Shown here: positions 37,891-50,689 of the stretch, piece by piece
How the letters are laid out: each line of letters opens with the position of its first letter
Numbering within the stretch: position 1 is the stretch's first letter
NCBI GenBank assembly: GCA_034509925.1
Contig: CM067536.1
Location: 6,738,501 to 6,802,500 of the forward strand
DNA: 64,000 nt
Source of the DNA: Hirudinaria manillensis
Taxonomy: Eukaryota > Annelida > Clitellata > Hirudinida > Hirudinidae
Direction: 5' to 3'
Position numbers and translations under genes: made by a program
The notes under the pieces: generated by a model
Seen by the model: only the letters and a program-made list of their open reading frames with translations
What the model was told of the DNA's origin: nothing
Database searches by the model: none

Positions 37891-40800
37891 ATGAAAAAGG
37901 TACTCAAAAAGGATGAGAGGCGAAAACCTCCGACTACACGAAAAAGCGTATGTATGGTTCTTATCAGTCATAAAGTACCCAATATTTAATTTATGTCTAA
38001 AAGCATCAACACGATCACCAAACCATCGATCACGATCTATGTTAAAATTTATTTGTCAGTCTTCTTCGAAGCTTCCGAGCAGTCAACCGTCGTCCAGTAG
38101 CCACAGCACTGCACCGAGACGCTTGAAAAACAAGCTATATATATGCGGACTTTTGCCGACAGTACTACGAGAAGAGCTTATAAGAGAATTTGGGAAGTTT
38201 GGTAAATTGCATGATGTTTGGGTTGCCAAGAAACCTCCTGGATTCGCTTTTGTGGAATACATAAATTCTAGGGATGCTGAAAGAGTTGTTCATGAATTGG
38301 ATGACACTAAGGTCAATTGATCTGTTTTGATTGTTGCACTCATCTTTATTGGTTTTTCAATATTTGTTAATGTCATCTTCAATATGATCAGGTTTTGGGA
38401 TCTAAGGTTCGCATCGAGTTTGCAAAAGCCAACAAAGGCCCTGAGGATTCTAAGAAGCCAAAGAAACCTCTTCCATTGAACACTAGTAACTCTTCTGGAA
38501 GCAAATCTCTCTCAAACAAACCTGCCATTGTTCCCCTTATGGGTCAATTGATTGTCCCTTCCCTCCTAACTGCAAGCCTCGGTCCCAACTTATCCCTTCT
38601 GGGAAGTCCACCCTTGTCAGGACTTTCTTTATCAACATCTGGATTGGCAGGTCCATCTTACAAGAGAGGCAGATCACCTAGGGATGGTAGGAGATACAGG
38701 GGTGACTCTGGTAGCCAGTGGGAGCATGGGATTGGTAGAAAAGCCATATCGCCTCTGATGAGAAGATATAGCCGATCGCCTGCTGGAAGAGGAAGGTATG
38801 CACTAATTTTTATTTTTATTCATTATATATATTATCTACCAAGTGTAGATAATTGATTTTCTCTTTGCAATATTTTTTATTTCAAGTCGTTTGTTACCTA
38901 ATGCAATTGGAAGTTTGCGAGAATATTTATTTGAATATTTGAAAAATTTTAAAATGTTGTACATGTTTGATATTACACAGAGGCATAACTTGAAATGCAT
39001 TTGTCGACCCCACACCCATTTTCGCGTTTTTTTAAATGTCACAATTTGATCAAATCCAATCCGAGAGATCCACAAACTTAAGACTCGAAAGTCTAGCCAC
39101 AATCCACACTCAGCATTCAGCAATGCACAGTGTCTCAGGAACTGCACGGAAACTCTTAAGGCAAGACTCAGCTGAGCCTGGTCTGGTATCATCTCGTCGA
39201 ATTTCTTCCCATTTGTTAGAGCAAAGTCAACTTGTGGAGAACCCCACTTGACCCCAATCTTTTAAGCTGCAGAGGCCGTCCTCAAAAATTCCGATCGGAA
39301 GAACGAAGCTAGATTCTAGATCTCATCCGTACTCGGTCAATTTACTATCGACAAATTGTTTTTGCAAAGTTTGCGAGCTATCAAGAGGAAATGAATGAAA
39401 AGCGATGCGACTTTCGTGCGGCCATGACCTGCACCGTCGATCCGACCTTCCCTCTTCTCTGAATCACGACCCGAGGGATTTCATCGTCGGGGTTCGGAGG
39501 AGACTCGTCGACAAACCATCCGACCGCCCTCGGCTTCCGATCTCCAGATGTCTTAAGTAGCAAGTTCCCTTCGGACTGGGCGGCGTCGTTATTTGCGAAA
39601 TCCATTATATTTTCGTTTCAATACCACAAACGTTCGCACGTGATGGAGTAATGCTTAGAGCAGAAAATCTGGCTCTTGCAAAAGTCGGTCTCGCTTATAC
39701 AGAAGAAAGACTTTCCTAACCTTATCTAGCTAAAGGATATTAATTAAAGCCAACCACTGGTAATATATGTGATTAGTTTTACCAGCAAGGTTATTAGACA
39801 TTGGCTGTTTCTGTTTATGTTTATGGACTCATGTTAGAATGAGTAAATAAATCAGTAATCCTAACATGTTACTAGTCATCACGCGATATACACTCGATTC
39901 AAAAGTATTATTATACGAACATTAATTTTCTTGCAGGATGCTTTCACCTCCCCCTAAGAGGACCCTGCTCATGCCCCCATCACCATTTTCAAGACCCTCA
40001 AGAAATCAAAGGTCAATTCCTTCTCTTTTACCTCCACCTCCTTCTAGGTTAGAAGGCCAGATAACCTAGAATGGAAGTTTGAATTCATTGAATAAAATTC
40101 TCTAATTTGATTTTAGAGACATAAATGTCAGTCCACCATCAAAGCTTATGAGGCTGTCTGGAACGGCCCTTGGCAGGTTCTCCAGGAGTCCTGTCAGGAC
40201 GGGAAGTCTGAGACGACCGAGGAGATCCCTCAGTAGAACCCACGCTAGGTCGTCGGTGCGAAACTGGGCAAGGGTCAGCCCTCACAGAATCAAAAGGGCC
40301 GGCAACAAATTGAGGAGGTCGACCAGTCCAGTTAGAAATCAATCTTTGGGTCATCACAGGAGATCGGCGAGTCACGGCAGAGAAAGATCCGCCAGTCCGA
40401 GGACGAACTTTGTCAAGAGTCAAGTGAGAAGCATCAAAAGGAATCATAAGTCGAGAAGTCACTCGATGACTTCCAGAAGTTCCATCAAAGACGAGGCTCG
40501 ACGCGATAGTCCGTTCAAAGACAGGGATGGTCGTAACAACTATAAGAGGGAGACTTGGAACGTTTCTCCTGGAAGATCAAAGAAACCTTTCGGTTTGAGA
40601 AGCAACTCCAGTCAGAGCAAGTCCCCGCCCAGGAGTCCGGGGTCTCAAGGCAGATGTCGCGACAGCGATGCGAGGAGGTCGAGAAGCTCCAGTAGGAGCA
40701 GTGTTGCGTCACTGCGCAATAGGATTCCGAGGAGGCGTACGCCATCTGCAGAGAATGTTTCGCCTTATAGGGAAAGCAGTAGATCCAGCAACAGGAGGCA

Positions 40801-42274
40801 ATCACTGAGTGTCAGGAGGAATTTTTATAGATCACCGGAAAGGGATTATTCAAGAGACCGTTCACCTCCTCTAAACTTTGTGAGGACTAGACTGCTGGGA
40901 CGGACGCCGCCATCCCCGCCTGCAAGAAACAGCAATTCTCCGGAAAACCCTGCGATTAACTCGGTCACGAAGCCAAACTCGACGACCGATTCCCCGACTA
41001 GAAGTGCCGACAGAATGTCCAGGAGCGGAAGCCGTGAAGTGGGACCTACGAACAGATCTCCCAGAGACTCCATGAGAAATAGAGGAAGCAGATGCGAATC
41101 ATTCGCATCCTCTGAAAAGATTCAATTGAATCCCAGTTCGAGAGATTGCAGACAAAGGGGCTCTGCTTCGTCATCCCCCTCGACTTCCAGGTCCACGTCT
41201 TCGTCCCACACTCCTCGACAAACGAACGACGATCCTCGAAGATCTTCCGAAGTAGATCGAAGCTCCAGAGCTTTGGACAAATTCAAATCACTAAAAGCTC
41301 CAAAACAAGGTGCTAGGAGAAACTCTGCTTCTCCAGAGTTATTGCAAAATAGAACTAGTCAGAAGAAAAGATCTCTTAGTATTGAAAGCAGTGGTAACAC
41401 CAGGAAGAGAGCATGCGCTAGACAGAAAGGAGGCCCTAGATCTCCTTCGGGATCGCCCGACTTGCAATCGAATAAACACAGTCAAGCACTATCCGTCAGA
41501 GGTGCCTCTCATCAAAAGAGAAGTTTGAGTTCGAAAAGCAGAAATTCCAATCGCCGTTCGACGGGAAGTCCGGAAGCCTCTCCGGGTCGAAAGACTCCTC
41601 TGGCTTACCAATGTCCTAGAGAAAGCATTTCCCCTCCTGTCAGGAAAAAGGAATTCCAACATTCTAAGTCCCCAACGAACAAGAGTCCTCAACTCTCGTC
41701 TTCTGCCAGAGTTCTTCGCACAAAGGTACATTCTAGTCGCCACAAGAGAGAATTGTCCAAGTATTCCAGGCGTGGTGTTTCTCCAGCCAAAGAGGTAGAA
41801 AGATTTAAGAAGGAATACAGGCGTTCCCCGTCTCGTCAGGACCGCAATCGCATGAGATATTACAAGTCGCCCCCTCCACCTGTGGACCACAGACATTACA
41901 GAATGATGGAGGAAGACATGGAAATGAGACTGGAGAGATCACGTGCCTCTTACTACGAAGACCACCATCTCGATTCTCGAGGTCCGAGCTACTACAGACG
42001 TACGGAATATTTGGCAGAGTCGAACAAAGGCTATTATAGAAGACCTTCACCTCCGACTCATCTCCCACCCCCTCCTCTTCCTCCAGCTCCTTCTTCCTAT
42101 CCGTACAGAAGGTTGCCGGAGGTTCCCTACCATAGGAGCGGCAGGTTGAGGTGTGAAGAAATCGACCAATATTATCGAACGGATCCTTACAGAGGAAGGA
42201 TTCCCAATCCGCCCGTGGTTTATCGTTCGGGAGCTAATGGCGTCTATTCGAGGCAAAGACCCTATAGAAGATGA
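37891..42274 (+). CDS. SR protein: SRSF3/Rbp1-type RRM with a very long RS tail (about 993 aa)
   Basis: Five exons: 37891-37947, 38060-38311, 38392-38795, 39937-40047 and 40117-42274 (2982 nt). Start 37891 is the first ATG in frame after a stop. Residues about 44-116 are an RNA-recognition motif with RNP2 LYICGL and RNP1 KPPGFAFVEY; the WVAKKPPGFAFVE core is the SRSF3/SRSF7/Rbp1 type. A Pro/Leu-rich linker follows. From about residue 225 the protein is an enormous Arg/Ser domain with many RSP, SRS and SPP motifs, ending in a Tyr/Pro/Arg-rich tail. SR proteins bind exonic enhancers and recruit the spliceosome in the nucleus. Classic SRSF3-like proteins have about 160-240 residues, so the roughly 720-residue last exon is exceptional and resembles SRRM- or SCAF-like tails. 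AATAAA lies at 42367-42372. Confidence 0.85.
39381..39605 (-). CDS. Possible nested small protein gene (74 aa) inside an SR-gene intron
   Basis: An uninterrupted minus-strand frame sits in the 1.1-kb intron 3 of the SR gene. It starts MDFANNDAAQSEGN, has a hydrophilic middle (KPRAVGWFVDESPPNPDDEI) and a basic end (AARKSHRFSFISS). Its base composition is clearly GC-richer than the surrounding intron and resembles the GC-rich exons of this window, and the amino-acid mix is protein-like. I do not recognise a family. It could be a single-exon nested gene, an exon of a longer minus-strand gene, or a conserved regulatory region of the SR gene. Confidence 0.45.
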   Translation of the reverse strand: MDFANNDAAQSEGNLLLKTSGDRKPRAVGWFVDESPPNPDDEIPRVVIQRRGKVGSTVQVMAARKSHRFSFISS

Positions 42275-42570
42275 CATTGAGTTTTTTTTTTGTGTGTGTT
42301 GTTTCTCGTATTAGTTTCGTGTGTTGTGAACGATCAAGGTAATATTGTAAATTGCAATAGCTTATCAATAAAGAAAATAAACTATTATAAATTATGGCTT
42401 ATTAAAACAACAGTCAAGTCATTAGAACAACATGTCAGATGAAACTTCTACTCTGATTTGTTGTGTGATTAGAATGCAACAGTTACAAAAAATGTTTTTG
42501 AGTATTGATAGGATATTGGGAGTCATTAGTCATTCAGATGATTTATCACCAGAGTTGGGTTGCTCTTGTG

Positions 42571-42944
42571 CTAGATGATTGGTGTGTATTGGGGGTCATA
42601 TCCATTAAGTCCATGAGGTAAAGACTCTTGGGCAGATTGTTTTTCCGCGCTGGGAAGAGGGCAGGGGTAGAAGATGTTGTAGAAAACTCTCCTCCACATT
42701 TGTATATGAGGTGGCAGGTAGACACTTGTGGTATAGGCAGCCATAGCGAGCAGGAAGACTAGGACACCATCTTCAAAATATCTTCGTTAATAAGTTTGAT
42801 CAAGCAAGATAAATTTCACAAATAAATCAGCTTACTGAATAGTTTTCTTTCCCACGATTCAAGCATATATAGTGACGTGACGAGGGTATACTGGTAATAA
42901 TAGAATTTGATCTTTTCAGTCAGTTTTGTGATAAGGTTCGCCAT
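42571..42944 (-). CDS. SPTSSA: Serine palmitoyltransferase small subunit (SPTSSA-like), 102 aa
   Basis: Two exons on the minus strand: 42944-42836 and 42770-42571 (309 nt, phase 1 junction). The core KFYYYQYTLVTSLYMLESWE followed by RKLFNGVLVFLLAMAAY and LPPHIQMW matches the ssSPT family (FYYQYLLVTALYMLEPWE in the human protein), including the conserved MLExWE before the transmembrane helix. ssSPTs sit in the ER membrane, activate the serine palmitoyltransferase heterodimer and tune acyl-CoA choice at the first step of sphingolipid synthesis. The C-terminal tail after the family core (about 35 residues, rich in Pro, Ser and Gln) is longer than in the 71-76 residue vertebrate proteins. The gene converges tail-to-tail with the SR gene, with about 300 bp between stops. 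Confidence 0.88.
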
Positions 42945-44195
42945 ATCCGGAACAAAATGACTTTATAAAATCTAATACACAACTCAAATTATTTAGCGTA
43001 ACAGTTCTATTACGCAACAACGAGTCAAAACAGCTGTCATCGTAAGCATTGTTGACTTTACTAAGAATAGAAATCCTTCGACCAATCAGCCTTTAGTTTA
43101 TCGTTCTTTGTGTATTCATAAAGCGTTTAATAACATTTATTTAATTAAATATAATTAACTTTATTTAATTATTTTATGTAAGTTATTTTATAGCTATGGT
43201 ATCAATGGTTGCAAATCCAATTGCGTAGCTTTCGGTAGTCTTAAACCTTTCGTTATGAACAATTTTTTAATTATTACGAAAAATGAAAGAATTAAATTCA
43301 GGTTTTTGAAATTTTCAGGTATGTGAGATTGGTTCATGAAAACATTCCACACTGGAATCTGGCGGAGGAATTCATTTCACTACAAACTTATTATTTTAAA
43401 ATAAGTTTTTACAAAGTTATCTAAAAACTTATATAAAAACTATCGTTCTAATTTTTAAATTTGTAATAAATTTATTGAATTAATTACAAAAACTAATACA
43501 AGTCATCACGCGAATAAGGAATCCAACTCATATATAAAATCCATACGAGTGGTTTTTTTCCTATTATCAGAAAAAATAGCACACACCAGTAATTAAGATT
43601 CAGTCTCCTGCGAAAACTTAGCGCGACATAAATTGACCTAAAATCAGGTTATCAAACTTCCCCAACTGACCATAAATATACTTTTTCGAAACCTTGGTAA
43701 ACGAGGTTTTCCAGTATTAGTAATCTAGCAAAGTTAGTTACTGCGAAAAAACATCTATCACAATATCGTGATATGCCAACTGACTTCCTCGTAAACAAAT
43801 GCAATGGACAGCGAAAAGAGGAGGCGCCAATTTATTGCGAGATTAAACGTAAATCTAAAATATAACATGCCAATAAATTCCTTAAAGAACTTAATGATGT
43901 GTTAGCCTTTTCGCCAGACATGCTGCAACATAAATCACTTCTCCAAGAAAAAGCAGTTAAGTACTACTAGCAAGTCAACAATTAGAACTTATCACAGATA
44001 CCCTGAGATACCTACAAATCTAGAGGGTTGAGGCGCATCTTTACTCAAAGTTAAATATTAGTACCATGAAGAAGTTACAACTTGGGTCTGTTACTGAAAC
44101 AAATGTGCTGTTCAAGACATGTTTTCCTTTTTATTATGTACAATTCAGGGCTACAAAACAACTCTTGCTTTTCTGCAATGAGTGGTTGTTTGAGG
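42945..44195. other. Spacer with a weak small reading frame
   Basis: No well-supported gene. At 43803 a plus-strand ATG opens a 33-codon frame (MDSEKRRRQFIARLN...), and a second open stretch in another frame from about 43890 reads ELNDVLAFSPDMLQHK before a stop at about 43969. No good splice pair joins them. The stretch also holds the SPTSSA-like promoter on its left side. Confidence 0.35.
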
Positions 44196-45262
44196 TTACA
44201 GCACCTGATTGTTGCTTTCTGACAACTGTGCAAAACAAAAATGAGATCATCACTTACTGAACGATCAAAGAACGGTCACCCAAAATGATCCTACCGATTT
44301 TTTTCTGTTGTCTAAGTGTTCAAGTCTCCTTTTCATGCTGCAGTATGCTCTTTTGCACCTTTCCATCTGCTTCATTATCCACTCTATTTTTTCCTCTGAG
44401 GTTTCTAATTTACTTAGATGGGCTGAAAAGCGAATATTTTATTTACGAAGAGTGGCTCCAACATGTCAATCGACGTTCCGTGCACTTACAGACATCATCA
44501 AATTTGAATTTTCTCTCAAAAATACATTTGTCTCTGAGTCCTGAAACGAACAAAGTGTTAGCTTTAACAAAAAACAAAGTTACCAAAAACTGATAAACTT
44601 ATAAACAACTGACTGGTTTTAAATGGTTCAGATGAAATTTTAAAATTTTGTGAGCAATCATCTGTTCTCATGGGTGTAGAGGGTGATGATGATGATGATG
44701 AAGGAGAAGATGATGATGATGACAAACTGGAGGAAACAGATATGCCACTGTCTGCATCTCTTTGACTAAAATACAACATTTACTTTAAAATGCCTTGACA
44801 TACAAAAATAAAATCTTGATAATTAAGATAATTAATTAATTAATTATTAATAATGAGAACCTGATTTCTGAAGGCATTACAGACCGACTTTGTAAACAAG
44901 TTAAGTTAACTAATGAAGGACCACAATGTTCAGGCTTACCTGGTTGTATCTACTTCAAAAGTCTGGGAACTTGCCAATTGTAGTTGATCATTTTTGGAAA
45001 AAGTCAATACTTTTTTCCTCCCTTTTGATATCAATTGGTTCTCATTTTTCTTATTGATTTCGTCGTTTTGAGCAGTTTCTTCCGTGTTGCCTGATAACGT
45101 TTCACCAGATTTGCTTTTGTTGTCTTGAGAAGAGGTATCCACTTTGACTTTTTTATTGGAAAATGATGCACTCCAATCAAAGCTTTCATCCAGAAACCTC
45201 TTGGGCCTTTTAATAAGATTCGACGATCTCGTACAACATCGGAGTGACTTGTTATAATTCAT
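44196..45262 (-). CDS. Unrecognised Ser-rich coiled-coil protein (about 227 aa)
   Basis: Five exons on the minus strand: 45262-44940, 44765-44614, 44540-44490, 44422-44295 and 44225-44196 (684 nt); phases agree at all four introns. The N-terminal half is basic and polar with a nuclear-signal-like KRPKRF. The middle has a long Ser run with Pro ([19 protein letters not shown]) encoded by a GAT/GAA-type repeat on the opposite strand. The C-terminal part (DKCIFERKFKFDDVSHLSKL, then ETSEEKIEWIMKQMERCKRA) is predicted helical and coiled-coil-like. I do not recognise the family; the layout suggests a small nuclear or chromatin-associated subunit, which is inference. The last exon is only 30 nt and less certain. 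The gene is head-to-head with And-1. Confidence 0.6.
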
Positions 45263-46178
45263 GCTTTAGTCGCTTGATGCTGGTAAATTAAAGCATATCG
45301 TTCGAGCTAAACGTAACAAATCGTATGTGCGGTTAAAATTAAAACCTGAATTAAATTATCATCTCGAAACGTCTTAATGGAGGATGATAAAAAGTTTCAC
45401 TGTGTGACTGTTTAAATATCAACAGCCACTACCGACATGGAAAGCATGTACGAGCGATGCTTGGCCGGTTTCTTTGATATCACGAGAATTTTTTAACCAA
45501 GCAGACGGTCATTCATATTATAACCGAAACAAAAATTATGGTAGAACACTCGATGGTAGAATACGCGTTCACCACTAACTGATCAATTTCAACTGATCAT
45601 AACTGACCATCAATAGTGTTAGAGCAAAAAAGTGGAGATCTTCTGAATCTAAGTCCCAATGTAAAAAAAACAGACAGATAGTTAATGATCTAATCTACTC
45701 GAATTCAAAATGCAAATTTATTAAACAACGTCATAATAATAGTAATTTTGCAAGAAAGTTTGCAAGAAATAAATGCGTGGTTACGATACTATGCTACCCA
45801 GTTTTAACCCTTTTCATTGGCTGTGCCCACACCTAGCCTTTGCAGTAAACAAACCAATCAGCTGTACGCTATCATTGAATAAACAAAGTTAAAACTACTT
45901 TTAAATATATTTTGCTGTAATTTGTTGTAATTACGCTTGAAAAGATGGTTTGGGTCTAATTTATAATTTTCTCGGTTTACTTTTGATCTGGATATCATCC
46001 TCAACATAATTTGCAGACATCTAAATTTGTATAATTTGAAAATGTTTAAAATTTTAAGAAAGTAATTTTACAAAATCAATAGGACGACCACTCAGGGCGA
46101 TTTATAGCGGGAATAGTTTGTTTTGAAAATTGTAAATCAAAGGGGCAACGGGTTGTTTTTACGAGGGCCGTGTTCGAG
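45263..46178. promoter_or_regulatory. Divergent upstream region of the coiled-coil gene and And-1
   Basis: This 916-bp spacer separates two oppositely transcribed genes. No exon with splice support is seen; it should hold both promoters. Confidence 0.4.
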
Positions 46179-49100
46179 ATGAATCTAAAAAAGAAGCTCC
46201 ACGGGAGGGAAAGAAATTATAAGGGGCATGTGGATTTATGCTTCGATGAGACTGGAAGGTACTGGGGCCATTAAAACATCTAGTGTTTCACTCAAAAAAT
46301 TCGTCAATAGTTTTGCTTTTAACAGCTGAAAATAGGATAAAAAAATGTTACAATTCGTCATTCGCTAACATATTTAGTTGTCAAACTGATGTAAAACTAG
46401 TCAGTAATTTTTTAGGTTAATATAGTGGCTAAAAGTTAATCTCAATGGGTATGTTCTCTACACTTTTAAGTTGTTTTTACTTTCAGTGCTATAGCCACTT
46501 GTGCCTCTGATGGTGAAGCCAAAGTTTTCAATGGCTTGGATGATGAAAACCCAATCGTTCTTCAAGTTGATGATGCAGCACATGCTGTTGGAATTACAGT
46601 GAGTGCTTGGATGGTCAATTTTAGATTTTGATTTGCAATCTGATCACATGGATTACTAAAATTACTCAGAAAAATCATCTGTATGTAGCTGGAGATGACA
46701 ACTCCATCCAGCGCTACAAATTAGAAGATTCATCACTAGATGGCATTCTCCTCAGATTTACTACTCACATCAATCACTTCTGCTTCAACAGAAAAAAAGA
46801 TATTCTTGTTGCAGGAGCTGGGTCATTAACTTTCTTAGTTATTTATTTATTTATTTTATTATTATATAATTACTTAACATGATGATGACTCTTAACCATT
46901 TAAGTGGTCAGCTAATTATCAATATTCCAATTGCTATGAATAATTAGGATCATGTAGTTGTCAAGTTTACCAATTTGAATATTATATCATCGCTTTGACT
47001 CAGATAGTAATTAGAGTTATAATTTTATGACCAATGATATTTTGGGAGTAGCCATTGATTTAGAACACAATCATAGTGGATAATGCTTAACTAAAAACGA
47101 TATTTGTTTAGTGATTTCATGGTAAAAGCAGTCAACCTGGAGACTTCCTCGCAGACGGACTTCAAGGGCCACGCGGCCCCCGTGCTTTCCGTGGCCATCC
47201 ACCCTGACGACAGGATCATCGTACGTGCACTTTTTAGTATCCTACATTTTGTATTTGTATTTATTTGTTATTTTCAGTTTCCTATTTTTGTTTCATTTGT
47301 TATTTGTAACATTTAGCATTTTTGCAATCATTCAAGTTTTGAATGAATGAATGAATTAATAAATAAATTAATTAACTAATTAATGAAATGCTCCTTTAAC
47401 GAAGGCTTCTTCGAGCTGTGACGGCACCGTCAGGATTTGGCAGCTCGACTCGGGGAAGTGCACGAAGGTCCTGTCTTGTCTTCCAAAGTCAAACGACGTC
47501 AGCACGTCAAAAACATTGGCACGTATCGGCTTCAGTCCCGACGGAAAGGTGAGTTGAGCAGCTGGACAACCTTTGTTGATTGGTTGATTGTTTGATTGGT
47601 TGTTGGTTGATTGTTTGTTGGCTGGTTGTTGGTTGTTTGTTGTGCCTGTTGATTAAGTAACCATGCATTCCTTATGATTTGATGCTGCATGTTATTGAGT
47701 GATTAATTGAATATATATTTAAATCTGTTAATCGATTTAAATATTAACTAATTGAAATTAATATATTCATAATTATAATAGATATTTAAATGGCTTCAAA
47801 GATGTTCATCCTTTGCATCAGCATCATAAATTTGACTGTAATCAAATTTAACTCTGCTATTCAAATGATCCTTAATGCTGAATAATAATTGTGATGATGA
47901 TGATGATGATGATGATATCAATAATAATGATAATAATAAAAATAATAATATCATTGACGTGCACGATTCTAATATCTGGACTATGACTTTTCAGTACCTT
48001 TTGGTGCCTACACTCGACAAGGTTTCCGCCTTTGACACTCAGAAGTGGAACAACAGCTTTGACCTTCTGCCAAACACCAGTGTCGTGATGGTTAGTTGAT
48101 AAAGTGATTGATAAGTAATTGATAAAGTGATTGAAGTGATTGATTATGTGATTGAAGTGATAATGTTAATGAGTCGATTGATAGATGTAAATGCTGAAAA
48201 TGGAATGATATTGCAGATTGTTGATAATAATATAAGATTTTATGTGGGCTGCATTACTTATGTTGGTGTAGCAGTTGTTAGTTGTGGTAGTGTGATAACT
48301 ATAATAAATTAACAAATTGAATAATAAATTAATAAATAAATAATAACATACAATGGTGACCTTAAATTGTGTGATTCTTTCACCAACTTTTCAGCCTCTC
48401 TCCCTCTTGAGTTTCTCTTCCTGTGGAAAATTTGTTGCAGGAGCAAGCAAAGATGGATGGATATTCATTTGGAACTTCAAAGAAAAGAAAGTCATAAAGA
48501 GGTGATGAAAGTTCATTGTCGTCTGCTTAGACATAATTAACTGCATGTATTTATTTTTTAATTATTGTTATTTGAATCTTGAATTGTACTTCCAATCAAT
48601 TGTGAAGTACATTCGAGTACATATTTATTTTGTCAATCCATCTCATGCAAATGTTCTCTGTAGCTGTTACTGTAGCTTCATCGTGTGTCTTATTATTTGG
48701 AAGTCTGATCTGCAATGTTTCACTATGTTTCATAATAGTAGAACATAATACTGAACATTCTCTTGTTTAAAAAGATACCAAAAATGCAATTCACAAAATT
48801 ATTGTAAATTCAAGAATCCATTCCATTCAATGCTTTTCACTCGACAGAGAAAAACACGGTGACAAAAAGCTGTCGCTGACGGCTCTCGCCTGGAAGCCTC
48901 ATTCCGACGACATCGTCTTCTGCGACGAAGGCGGACACTTTGTGGTGTCGAAGGGCGTTGCCATGGGCGACGAGTCGTCTCGGAAGAATTCAGACGACCG
49001 TGCGAACGTGCTGGCAGGAGGGGACGGACAGGTGAGCGATTCGTCACCTGAAGTGACCGAAAATAGATCTCCTTCTTCACGATTTACGATAACTGATTTC

Positions 49101-50290
49101 AGACAGCAGAGGACCTCTTTGGTGACGATGACGACGATGCCGATTTACTGAAGGCAGAAGAAAACGTTTTAAAAGCTGACACGGACAGTATCGTAGACGA
49201 CAATGATGCTGGTGACGGAGGCATCCCCGGGATTGACATCGACGGGGAGGAGGAGGACAACGACGAGGAGGACGGAGATGTCGAAACGGGAAAGAAGAAG
49301 ATGACGGGCGTCCTGGAAGACGACGACGACAATGGTCGGTCGATTGGATCCGATTATTTATTCGAATTGATCGCATAAATTTAGTGTTATCATAAGATTG
49401 CTCTAAAATCTTCATCATAATCGCCACAAACATGAAATTATAATATTAATAATTATGTAATAAATTCTTACTAGTAACACAACAAATTCTAGATTGGTCC
49501 AAGAAGCTAGAAGATCTTCCAACAGGGAGTCTAGCAACAACAACAACCACAGATCAGGTGACCACAAAATGGGAACCAGCTGGCCTTCAGAAAGCCTTCC
49601 AACCATCTTCAAGTCCTGTGGGATTGACTTCGAGATTCATGGTTGGTGATCGATTGTTGTTTATGACAACTGATTGAATGTTGATTGTGATAAGTGATTG
49701 ATTGTGATTTCATGGTGTGAAGGATTAGCTTGCTTGTTTATTCAATTCATGATTGGGCAACTATAGAAAAATAAAATTCATGCGCATCTCCAGCAAATTC
49801 AATGCTCGATTGTAATTAATCACATAATTAATTATGTGAATTAATCAATAAAATAATTAAATACATAATAAAAAATATAAAATAATTAATTAATTAATTA
49901 ATTAATTGGACCACCCAGGTCTGGAATGACGTCGGAAGGGTCCAACAGTACGACGGAGACGAGGAGGACGGAGAGAAGACGATAAACGTCGAGTTCCATG
50001 ACACCTCGACTCACCACGCCCTGCACGTCGACAACTCCGTCAACAACTTCACCATGGCCGCCCTTTCCACGGAAGCCCTCGTGCTGGCCTGCGAAGCGGA
50101 CGGAGACGTGCCGAGGTGAGAACGTGACCTTTTGAACTCTTGAACTCTCGTACAAATTTTAATACGATCCCGTTATTATAACGTTTATAATTTTTGAGTT
50201 AATTGTAATGTAAATATTACTCTATTATAACATGTATTTCAATTTTAATTTTAATAAATTCTGTCTCTATTGCTATTTTACTTTATTTCA

Positions 50291-50322
<32 letters not shown>

Positions 50323-50643
50323 TTATTATTATTATTATTATTAACATTGATACGTGTACCATCAGTCAGGTAAAATGCATGCACTTCAACTCCTGGGACT
50401 CAAACAAAGAGTGGACATCCGCGATGCCCGACAACGAGGACGTCTGCGGCGTCTGCTCGGGCGACGGGTGGTTGGCGGCGGCAACCGACCGCAGGGTGGT
50501 CCGGATCTTCACGGTGGGCGGAGTCCAGAAGCAGATCTTCTGCGTCCCTGGTCCTGTGGTTGCAGTGGCTGGGAAGTTGGATCTCCTGGTAGTTGTTTAT
50601 CATGATGGAATGGGTGAGGGAGACTTTGGGAGAGTTTATAAAC

Positions 50644-50689
<46 letters not shown>

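Noticed and set aside
39036-39251. 71-codon plus-strand frame in SR-gene intron 3
   Set aside because: No flanking splice sites join it to the SR frame and no motif is recognisable; possible poison exon but unsupported.
40139-40462. 107-codon Arg/Ser/Pro-rich minus-strand frame
   Set aside because: It is the antisense shadow of the RS domain; the periodic codons keep the opposite strand open. The same applies to 41489-41896 and 41805-42068.
44281-44593. Plus-strand Phe/Leu-rich frames opposite the coiled-coil gene
   Set aside because: They overlap phase-consistent minus-strand exons and look like complements of helical coding sequence.
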